From: Alphaproteobacteria bacterium | Lineage (GTDB): Bacteria > Pseudomonadota > Alphaproteobacteria > ATCC43930 > CGMCC-115725 | Reading direction: 5' to 3' | Assembly: GCA_019241915.1 (NCBI GenBank) | Contig: JAFAWI010000678.1 | Coordinates: forward strand, 1 to 12,296 | DNA: 12,296 nt | Part shown: one piece after another, positions 1 to 5,767 of the stretch | Numbering within the stretch: position 1 is the stretch's first letter | How the letters are laid out: each line of letters opens with the position of its first letter | Notes under the pieces: model-generated | The model's input: only the letters and a program-made list of their open reading frames with translations | Databases searched by the model: none | What the model was told of the DNA's origin: nothing | Translations under genes and position numbers: made by a program

Positions 1-89
1 GCGACCCGCAGGCGCAGCGGCGCCACCGTCGCCCGCGCGCGCAGCGCCGGCGCCAATTCGCCCGTGCTGGCGAGCAGCGGGCGATCCAT
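1..89 (-). CDS. 5' end of an unidentified divergent gene (partial)
   Basis: An ATG at 89-87 on the minus strand opens a frame without stops to the window edge, about 29 codons beginning MDRPLLASTGELAPALRARA. A purine-rich AGAGCGG lies about ten bases upstream as a possible ribosome binding site. The frame faces away from the glycosyltransferase start at 202, so bases 90-201 would be a shared divergent promoter region. I do not recognise the peptide and see no domain in so short a piece. GC-rich DNA often has open frames by chance, so this could also be spurious. The divergent layout and lack of another explanation for this end are the only support. Confidence 0.4.
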   Translation of the reverse strand, partial: MDRPLLASTGELAPALRARATVAPLRLRV

Positions 90-201
90 ACTATCAAACC
101 GCTCTGCCAAACCCCGCGCCGGATGTTCGAATGCACCGCGACGAATCCATAGCAGGGCATCCGCCGCCGGGCCAGCCCGTGGGTACGACGATCTCGGGCT
201 C

Positions 202-1320
202 ATGATCGCTGTCGCTCATTTGATCACCGGCCTCGACTCCGGGGGTGCCCAGCGCATGCTCGCGCAACTCGCTGCCCGGTTCGACCGCGCCCGCTTCCGC
301 ACGATCGTGATCAGCATGACCGACAGCGGCGCAACAGGCCGCGAAATCGCCGCATCGGGCATTCCGGTCGTCGCGCTGGGGATGCGCCGCGGCGTGCCCG
401 ATCCGCTTGCGGTGTACCGCATCGGGCGGGTCCTGAGCGAGTTTCGCCCCGACGTTCTGCAAACCTGGCTCTATCATGCCGACCTGCTGGGACTTGTGGC
501 GGCGCAGCTCGGTTTCGCGCCGCGTCTGGTGTGGAACATCCGCTGCACCGAGGTGCTGGGCGGCACCAGGTTGCCCCGGCTGCTCGCCTGGTGCTCGGGC
601 CGCCCCGATGTCGTGATTGCCAATGCGGCGGCGGGCCGATGCTTTCATGCCCGGCTCGGCTACCGCCCGCGGCGGTGGGTGCTGCTGCCGAACGGTTTCG
701 ACATCGAGGCGCTGCGGCCCGACCCGGCCGAGCGGGCGAGGCACCGCGCCGCGCTCGGCTGGGACGCGTCGGCCATCGCGATTGCGCTGCCCGCCCGCTA
801 CCACCCGATGAAGGACCATGCGACATTCTTGGCGGCCGCGGCGCGGCTGGCGCAGCGGCGGCCCGAGGTGCGTTTTGTCCTCGCCGGGAGCGGCGCCGAT
901 GCGGCCAACCCGCAGCTGACGGCGCTCGTGCGCGAGAGCGGAGCCGGCGCCGCGGTGACGCTGCTCGGCGAGCGCCGCGACCTCGACCGGCTGTACCCGG
1001 CGTTCGACATCGTCACGCTGTCATCGGCCTATGGCGAAGGCTTTCCCAACGTGCTTGGCGAGGCGATGAGCCGCGGGGTGCCATGTGTTGCGACCGATGT
1101 CGGCGATTGCGCCGAAATCCTCGGCGACACCGGCGAGACCGTGCCGGCGCGCGATCCGGCAGCGCTCGCCGCGGCCTGGGAGCGGCTCGCGCTGCTCGAA
1201 CCGGAGCAGCGCGCGGCGCGGGGCGCGGCGGCGCGGCAGCGGATCGTCGCCCGCTACGGCCTCGGCGCGATCGTCGCCCGTTACGAAGCGCTCTACGAGG
1301 AACTCGCGGCCGGCCGCTAA
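202..1320 (+). CDS. GT4-family (GT-B fold) glycosyltransferase
   Basis: A 372-residue cytoplasmic or membrane-peripheral sugar transferase that would move a sugar from a nucleotide donor to a glycan or lipid-linked acceptor. The N-terminal acceptor half opens with the typical beta strand and glycine loop (MIAVAHLITGLDSGGAQR, residues 1-18). The C-terminal donor half has LPNGFD (162-167), the basic R199-YHPMKDH segment where GT4 enzymes bind the donor phosphates, LAGSG (227-231) and EGFPNVLGEAM (279-289) with the E-x7-E pair E279/E287. The start at 202 is chosen because family homology begins right there. The frame is open back to a GTG at 64, but those 46 residues look unlike protein, and the ribosome binding site before 202 is weak. 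Family is secure; donor and acceptor are unknown. No other polysaccharide genes follow, so it probably belongs with genes to the left of the window. Confidence 0.9.
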   Translation: MIAVAHLITGLDSGGAQRMLAQLAARFDRARFRTIVISMTDSGATGREIAASGIPVVALGMRRGVPDPLAVYRIGRVLSEFRPDVLQTWLYHADLLGLVAAQLGFAPRLVWNIRCTEVLGGTRLPRLLAWCSGRPDVVIANAAAGRCFHARLGYRPRRWVLLPNGFDIEALRPDPAERARHRAALGWDASAIAIALPARYHPMKDHATFLAAAARLAQRRPEVRFVLAGSGADAANPQLTALVRESGAGAAVTLLGERRDLDRLYPAFDIVTLSSAYGEGFPNVLGEAMSRGVPCVATDVGDCAEILGDTGETVPARDPAALAAAWERLALLEPEQRAARGAAARQRIVARYGLGAIVARYEALYEELAAGR

Positions 1321-2444
1321 GCCACCGCCTTCTGGCCGATCGTCCGGCGCATGGCGTTGATCGCGCGCAGGTAGTCGATGCCTTCGGCGGCGATCGCGTC
1401 GCCGATCATCGCGTCCCCTTCGCCCTGCAACCCCTCGACGTCGACCCAGGCGGCGTAGATGTGGATCGTGCGTTCGCTGACGATGCCGGCGTTGAGCAGC
1501 GTCTTGACCAGCACGCGGAAGATGTTGGTGCCCTCGCGCAGCGCGTTCTTGCGGCCGCCGGAGAAGGCCTCGCGCACCGAATCGCGCAGCACCGCGACAT
1601 CGAGGCCGAACGCCTCGTAAATGTAGGCGCGCTGCGCCAGGCTCGACAGGTTGAACAGCAGCATCTCGAAGACCTCGGCCGCCCAGTCCTCGACCCGCTC
1701 GTGCTCGTCCCGGCTCAGGCGCGGGATCGTCCGGTCGGCCCAGATCTTGCCGAATTTGTGGTGGAAGGCCTCGTCGGTCATCACCAGCTGGACGAGCCGC
1801 TTGAGCAGCGGATCGCGGGTATGCGCATGAATCCCGGCAAAGGCGCCCATCGCCAGCCCTTCGAGCAGCATCTGCATGCCGATCAGTTTTTTGTAAACGA
1901 TCGGCGACTTGACGATGTCGTCGAGAAACCCGCCGAGCACCGGCCCGACCGGGGCGGGCGTGCCCCAGCGCGCCGCGATGTAGCGGCTGAACGCGGCGAC
2001 GTGGCGCGCTTCCTCGCGCGCCTGGTTGGCCGCGTATTCCTGGGCACCGGGGTCGAGCAGAATGTCGCACAGCGAGGCCGACAGCGACAGCGCGCCCTGC
2101 TCGCCGTGCAGGATGTTCGACATCGTCCAGCGCTGGATCTGGTTGGCGAGCCGGATTTTCGTCGCCGCGTCGAGATGCGCCGTCGCGGCGCAATTGAGCT
2201 CGGGAAAGCGTTCGAGCGGCATGATCGGCTCGCGGTCGAGGTCGAACGGCTGGGCAAAGTCGAGATAGGCCGGGTTGTGCGGGTCCCAGAAATGGTCGTG
2301 CGTCTGGCCGATGATCGCATCGAACGCGTCGGAGCGCCGCGGATAGCGCTCGACCGCGACCATCGCCGCAAAATCGTCGGGCGCGACGGTCTCGTAAGCC
2401 GGGTCGCGCGTGATATGGGCTTCCGCCGGTGCCTGCGCCGTCAT
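1317..2444 (-). CDS. Ferritin-like diiron-carboxylate protein, probable oxygenase/oxidase
   Basis: A 375-residue soluble protein with a complete ferritin-like diiron ligand set: E115 (HGEQ), E145-A-R-H148, E195 (LLEGLAMGAF) and E225-A-F-H228. The spacing (30, 3, 47, 30, 3 residues) is what a four-helix diiron bundle needs. Known families with such centres activate O2 (ribonucleotide reductase R2, R2-like ligand-binding oxidases, AurF-type N-oxygenases). The extra histidine that AurF has four residues before its last ExxH is V221 here, so it is not a plain AurF. Roughly 75 residues precede the bundle, including a WDPHNPAYLDF segment. A strong AGGAGG ribosome binding site lies eight bases before the ATG, so the start is firm. 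Its stop overlaps that of the glycosyltransferase by four bases, and it diverges from the aldolase gene. A role in the same catabolic locus is inference; the substrate is unknown. Confidence 0.8.
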   Translation of the reverse strand: MTAQAPAEAHITRDPAYETVAPDDFAAMVAVERYPRRSDAFDAIIGQTHDHFWDPHNPAYLDFAQPFDLDREPIMPLERFPELNCAATAHLDAATKIRLANQIQRWTMSNILHGEQGALSLSASLCDILLDPGAQEYAANQAREEARHVAAFSRYIAARWGTPAPVGPVLGGFLDDIVKSPIVYKKLIGMQMLLEGLAMGAFAGIHAHTRDPLLKRLVQLVMTDEAFHHKFGKIWADRTIPRLSRDEHERVEDWAAEVFEMLLFNLSSLAQRAYIYEAFGLDVAVLRDSVREAFSGGRKNALREGTNIFRVLVKTLLNAGIVSERTIHIYAAWVDVEGLQGEGDAMIGDAIAAEGIDYLRAINAMRRTIGQKAVA

Positions 2445-2536
2445 TTCGAAGGCTCCTCCTCGGCTGCGGGGCCAAGGCTATCACAGTCGGGCCTGGCGTT
2501 CTGCTATCAGAAGCTGCCTGCTACGGAGGTCGCCCC
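2445..2536. promoter_or_regulatory. Divergent promoter region with a small inverted repeat
   Basis: These 92 bases must hold the start signals for both the diiron gene (minus) and the aldolase gene (plus). Near the middle, TTCTG at 2499-2503 and CAGAA at 2508-2512 form a perfect inverted repeat around CTAT. The heptamer GCTATCA occurs at 2477-2483 and again at 2503-2509. Ribosome binding sites sit at each edge: AGGAGGAG for the minus gene and GGAGGT (2525-2530) for the plus gene. I cannot find a convincing -35/-10 pair in either direction. A regulator binding the inverted repeat could control both genes; this is inference. Confidence 0.4.
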
Positions 2537-3472
2537 ATGCCGCGCATCAACCGCGCCATCGAATTGCTCGCCCAGGACCACGCGATCTATTATGTCGGCG
2601 CCCATACCGGGCATGTGTTGACAGCCGCGCAGGGCATAGAGGATTCAAAGACCTGGGCCGACTATGTTAATGTCGGCATGGAGCACGGCGCGTTCGACAT
2701 GACCGGGCTCGCCGTCTATATGAAGGGGCTCGTCGACGGCGGCCCGACCCGCTCCGGCCACCGCGCTCCGACCGTCGTCGTCGAGGCGCCGGTCAACGGC
2801 ACCGACGAACAGAATGTCCGCTTCAACGCGTGGCAGTTCCGCCAAATCCTCGGCCGTGGGGTGCACGGCGTGCTGCTGTGCCAGGCCGAGACCGCCGGCG
2901 CCGCGCGCGCCTTTGTCGAAAGCTGCCGCTACCCGCATCACCTGGAGGGTGTCGATCCGGCGCTGCCGACGCCGTTGGCGCGGATGCAGGGCGCCTCGGG
3001 AGCGGTGACGGCCGGCCTTGGGATCGGCACGCGCGGCCGCGGCTCGGAGGCGACCGCGGCGCCGATCTGGGGCGTGTCGGAAGCCGAATACCGCGAGCTC
3101 TGCGACCCGTGGCCGTTGAACCCGAACGGCGAGCTGCTGCTCGGCGTCAAGCTCGAAAGTCCCGAGGGCATCGCGCATTGCGAAGAAATCCTCGCGACAC
3201 CCGGCCTCGGCTTTGCCGAACTGGGGCCGGGCGACCTGTCGCTGGCGCTCGGTTACAAGGAGATGCCGCGCGACAACTACCCGCCCGAGATGCAGCAGGC
3301 GCGCGAGCGGGTGCTTGCCGCGTGCCGGAAGAACGGCATTGCGTTTCTCGAAATCGGCATGCCCGACAACATCAAGACCAAGATCGACCAGGGTGTCCGC
3401 GTCATCGCCGGCCACAGCGAGGAAGCCGCCCGCATCGGCCGGGCCTATCAGCGCCGGACGATGCCGGCATAG
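2537..3472 (+). CDS. HpcH/HpaI-family aldolase (citrate-lyase-beta-like TIM barrel)
   Basis: A 311-residue cytoplasmic enzyme of the class II pyruvate-aldolase family, which reversibly cleaves hydroxy-keto acids to pyruvate (or a related keto acid) and an aldehyde using a divalent metal. Visible family motifs are MEHGAFD (48-54) with the His that acts as base in HpaI at H50, the first metal ligand E207 in VKLESPEG, and the second, D233, in AELGPGDLSLALG. The C-terminal barrel strands follow (FLEIGMPDN, VRVIAGHS). The arginine that usually follows the third strand and holds pyruvate appears to be E83 (VVVEAPVNGTDE), so the substrate may differ. GGAGGT six bases before the ATG at 2537 decides the start; the frame is open upstream to 2429. 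It is the first plus-strand gene after the divergent region. The Rieske gene follows 273 bases later, probably with its own signals because of the hairpin array between them. Confidence 0.88.
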   Translation: MPRINRAIELLAQDHAIYYVGAHTGHVLTAAQGIEDSKTWADYVNVGMEHGAFDMTGLAVYMKGLVDGGPTRSGHRAPTVVVEAPVNGTDEQNVRFNAWQFRQILGRGVHGVLLCQAETAGAARAFVESCRYPHHLEGVDPALPTPLARMQGASGAVTAGLGIGTRGRGSEATAAPIWGVSEAEYRELCDPWPLNPNGELLLGVKLESPEGIAHCEEILATPGLGFAELGPGDLSLALGYKEMPRDNYPPEMQQARERVLAACRKNGIAFLEIGMPDNIKTKIDQGVRVIAGHSEEAARIGRAYQRRTMPA

Positions 3473-3595
3473 CCGCTTTCCGCCATTCCGAGGCCGATCT
3501 TGCAATATGCGGATCGTTCTCTATATGTTCTCGTGGATGTGTGGCATAGCGGCATCGTACCTGTTCGCCTGGCAACCCGGTCGAGACCGCGGCAA

Positions 3596-3664
3596 TTATC
3601 CTCCTGTTATCGCTCCCGATAACAGGAGGATAACAGGAGGATAACAGGAGGCGGCCTCCTGATA
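3596..3664. repeat. GATAACAGGAG tandem and inverted repeat array with strong hairpin
   Basis: Three perfect head-to-tail copies of GATAACAGGAG fill 3618-3628, 3629-3639 and 3640-3650. An exact inverted copy, CTCCTGTTATC, lies at 3601-3611. With flanking bases, 3596-3611 pairs perfectly over 16 bp with 3618-3633; G3612-C3617 may add a pair and leave a CTCC loop. A second small hairpin forms from AGGAGG (3646-3651) and CCTCCT (3655-3660) around CGG, followed by GATAAA as a degenerate inverted copy. The array is clearly more AT-rich than its surroundings. It could end aldolase transcription, although no T-run follows on the plus strand, or act as an operator or leader structure for the Rieske gene. 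The rest of the 3473-3745 gap has no convincing gene. Confidence 0.85.
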
Positions 3665-3732
3665 AATTCGACATACGCTGCAGCACCCGGCCCGCTTGCG
3701 CCGGCACGGCGGTTGCAACGACAATTGCCGGC

Positions 3733-3738
3733 GGAGGG
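3733..3738 (+). promoter_or_regulatory. Ribosome binding site fixing the GTG start of the Rieske gene
   Basis: GGAGGG lies seven bases before the GTG at 3746, ideal Shine-Dalgarno spacing. The only in-frame alternative upstream is a TTG at 3713, which has no comparable site, and family similarity does not extend that far. Confidence 0.75.
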
Positions 3739-3745
3739 CAGCGAC

Positions 3746-5059
3746 GTGACTACCGAAGCCGAGAACGAATTCCTCTCCCGCATCGGCCCAGGCACGCCGA
3801 TGGGCGCGCTGCTGCGCCAGTATTGGGTGCCGGCCTGCCTGTCGTCCGAGTTGGCTGCCGATGGCGACCCGCTGCGGCTGATGCTGCTCGGCGAGAAGCT
3901 GGTCGCGTTTCGCGACGGCGCCGGGCGGATCGGCGTCTTCGACCATCGCTGTCCGCACCGCTGCGCCTCGCTGTTCTTTGGCCGCAACGAAGAGGGCGGG
4001 CTGCGCTGCGCCTATCACGGCTGGAAGTTCGACACCGACGGCAATTGCCTCGACATGCCCAACCTGCCCGACGGCAACGACTATCGCGGCCGGGTCAAGG
4101 CGCGCGCCTATCGCGCCGCCGAGCGCAACGGGCTCGTCTATGTCTATATGGGCGACCGGCAGCAGGCGCCGCCGCTGCCGACGCTCGAAGCGCTGCTGTC
4201 GCCGCCCGGCGAGACCGCGCTGTTCTGCCGGATGCGGGCATGCAACTGGCTGCAGGCGCTCGAAGGCGATGTCGACACCGCTCATTTCACGTTTCTGCAT
4301 GTCGGCAAGGTCGAGCCGGACGAGGTCGATCCCGACCACATGGAGCGCTTCCAGCTGGTCGAGCGCGCGGCGCAGTACCACGTCGAGCCGACCGATTGGG
4401 GCGCGATGTACGCCGCTTACCGCGCAGCGCAAGCGGGCCGCTGCTACTACCGCTTTGCGCATTTCGTGCTGCCGTTCTGGACGCTGTTTCCGAACGGGCC
4501 GATCGCCGGGAACATCCTCGCGCAGGGTTGGATCCCGATGGACGACACCCACACCATGGTCTTCACCTTGATGTGGAAGGGCGCCACGCCGCCGCTGCTG
4601 CACAAGCGCGACGGGTCGCCGATCCCGCATCTGCTGCGCGAAAGCCCGATGCAGCCGAACAGCACCGACTGGTTTGGCCGCTGGCGCACGGTCGCCGCGG
4701 CCGACAACGACTACCTGAGCGACCGCGAGATGCAGCGCACCGTCAGCTACTCCGGGATCAGCGGCCTGTTTCCGCAGGATTCGGCGATGACCGAAAGCAT
4801 TGGCGAGATCGTCGACCGGCCGCTCGAACACCTGGTGCCGAGCGACCGGATGATCGTCGCGACGCGCCGCCGGCTCTACGAGGCCGCCTGGGCGCTGCGC
4901 GAGCACGGAACGGTGCCGCCGCTGGTCGATGACCCCGAGACCGCCGCCGCCGTGCGTTCGGGTGAAATCGTCGCGCCGGCCGAGCGCGACTGGCTCGACA
5001 TTTACCGCGAGGCGCTCGTTGCGGTCCGCCGCCCGCCGCTGCCGCACGCCGCCGAGTAG
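3746..5059 (+). CDS. Rieske non-heme iron aromatic oxygenase, phthalate 4,5-dioxygenase type (oxygenase subunit)
   Basis: A 437-residue terminal oxygenase that uses O2 and two electrons to hydroxylate or O-demethylate an aromatic substrate. The Rieske [2Fe-2S] site is complete: C69-P-H71 and C88-A-Y-H91. The mononuclear iron site is in EGDVDTAHFTFLH, with bridging D177 and ligands H180 and H185; the third ligand is probably D345 (FPQD). The C-terminal run from QDSAMTES through DRPLEHLVPSDRMIV (344-371) is typical of the phthalate dioxygenase subfamily, which also includes LigXa-type O-demethylases. The length fits this single-subunit (alpha-only) class. Translation starts at GTG 3746. These enzymes need a separate reductase, and none is encoded in the window. 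Upstream is the repeat array; 82 bases downstream begins a small unrelated secreted protein. Family is secure; the substrate cannot be told. Confidence 0.93.
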   Translation: MTTEAENEFLSRIGPGTPMGALLRQYWVPACLSSELAADGDPLRLMLLGEKLVAFRDGAGRIGVFDHRCPHRCASLFFGRNEEGGLRCAYHGWKFDTDGNCLDMPNLPDGNDYRGRVKARAYRAAERNGLVYVYMGDRQQAPPLPTLEALLSPPGETALFCRMRACNWLQALEGDVDTAHFTFLHVGKVEPDEVDPDHMERFQLVERAAQYHVEPTDWGAMYAAYRAAQAGRCYYRFAHFVLPFWTLFPNGPIAGNILAQGWIPMDDTHTMVFTLMWKGATPPLLHKRDGSPIPHLLRESPMQPNSTDWFGRWRTVAAADNDYLSDREMQRTVSYSGISGLFPQDSAMTESIGEIVDRPLEHLVPSDRMIVATRRRLYEAAWALREHGTVPPLVDDPETAAAVRSGEIVAPAERDWLDIYREALVAVRRPPLPHAAE

Positions 5060-5141
5060 CGGGGCCCGTTCAGCGATTGTTCAAGGATGGCCGGTAGGTT
5101 GGGTCGCTGCGGCGCACAAGCCCGCGGTTCGCCCGGCAGCC

Positions 5142-5390
5142 ATGAAGGCTTTCGCAATCCCGGCAATCCTGGCAGCGGCGTTCGGCGTGGCGGTGGCGCC
5201 TGTGGCCGTTGCGATCTACCGCGACGCCTTCCCGGCCGATCCGGCGCGCCGCGCGGCGCTTGCCGCTTGTGCGCAGGATGCCGGCTTCAACCGGCTGATC
5301 GCCGCCGATCGCGCGCGCTGTTACGCACAGGCTCTGTCGCCGGCGGCGCCGCCGCCGCCGCCGGTGCCGCGGCGTCTTCAGATCGTCTAG
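5142..5390 (+). CDS. Small secreted protein of unknown function with a conserved-looking Cys pair
   Basis: An 82-residue predicted exported protein. Residues 1-25 are a signal peptide or membrane anchor (MKAFAIPAILAAAFGVAVAP and following), then a short alpha-helical region with C43 and C60 in the pattern LAACAQDAGFNRLIAADRARCY, then a proline-rich tail (APPPPPPVP, 69-76). Two cysteines 17 residues apart in an exported helical peptide could form a disulfide hairpin. I have an impression of similar small proteins with CxnFNRL...CY in other alphaproteobacteria but cannot name a family. The ATG has no clear Shine-Dalgarno sequence; it is chosen because the signal peptide begins there. It lies 82 bases after the Rieske gene on the same strand, but nothing links it to catabolism. 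Confidence 0.6.
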   Translation: MKAFAIPAILAAAFGVAVAPVAVAIYRDAFPADPARRAALAACAQDAGFNRLIAADRARCYAQALSPAAPPPPPVPRRLQIV

Positions 5391-5469
5391 CCGGAGGCCC
5401 GCCGCCGCTTCCGGTAGCGTCCGTTTCTGTTATGTTGATCAACGGGTTCTGACGACGGAACGGCTCGAC

Positions 5470-5757
5470 GTGCAGGCGCGCTATCTGATCCATTGCATCA
5501 CCCGGTCGGATTTGATGAACCATGATCGGCGGATCAGCCATATCGGCGGCGTCAATCCCGACGGTTCGCATTGGCGCATGAGGGTCGACGACGCAATCGC
5601 GGCGATCGAGGGCGGACGCTGGGGCTTTTATATCGAGCGCGGCGGGCGCGAGGTGCCGGTCGTCGTCGCGGTCAGCCGGTACGGCAGCAAGTACATCAAG
5701 ACCGCCGAGGACAAGCTGCACCCGGACAGCATGCTGACGCTGCCCGAGTGCGGCTGA
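5470..5757 (+). CDS. DUF3892 domain protein
   Basis: A 95-residue cytoplasmic protein matching the DUF3892 pattern end to end: YLIHCITRSD (5-14), RISHIGGVN (21-29), VDDAIAAIEGG (39-49), a beta-rich VPVVVAVSRYGSKYIKT (62-78) and the closing LPECG (91-95). The function of the family is unknown; members are small stand-alone proteins found widely in bacteria. Translation probably starts at GTG 5470, because the motif begins immediately after it; the next ATG, in DLMN, would cut off the first strand. GGAACGG upstream is a modest ribosome binding site. A TATGTT -10-like hexamer at 5431-5436 and the palindrome GTTGATCAAC at 5434-5443 precede it. It is convergent with the transporter gene, with 10 bases between the stops. 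Confidence 0.8.
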   Translation: MQARYLIHCITRSDLMNHDRRISHIGGVNPDGSHWRMRVDDAIAAIEGGRWGFYIERGGREVPVVVAVSRYGSKYIKTAEDKLHPDSMLTLPECG

Positions 5758-5767
5758 GGATTTTATC

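Noticed and set aside
64..201. GTG-initiated N-terminal extension of the glycosyltransferase.
   Set aside because: The 46 extra residues lack GT4 similarity, and the first beta strand starts at residue 1 of the shorter form.
3507..3644. A 45-codon plus frame with a hydrophobic start (MRIVLYMFSWMCGIAASYLFAW), possible small membrane protein.
   Set aside because: No good ribosome binding site, less G/C at third positions than real genes here, and its last third is just the tandem repeat. Too little to call a gene.
3618..3650. Tandem units considered as a CRISPR array.
   Set aside because: Units are 11 bp with no spacers; CRISPR repeats are about 24-40 bp and separated by unique spacers.
3713..3745. 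Longer Rieske protein starting at TTG 3713.
   Set aside because: No Shine-Dalgarno site there, while GTG 3746 has GGAGGG at ideal spacing and family similarity begins after it.
3596..5047. Long minus-strand open frame opposite the Rieske gene.
   Set aside because: Its peptide is Arg/Val/Ala-rich antisense of a clear Rieske oxygenase; long shadow frames are expected in GC-rich DNA.
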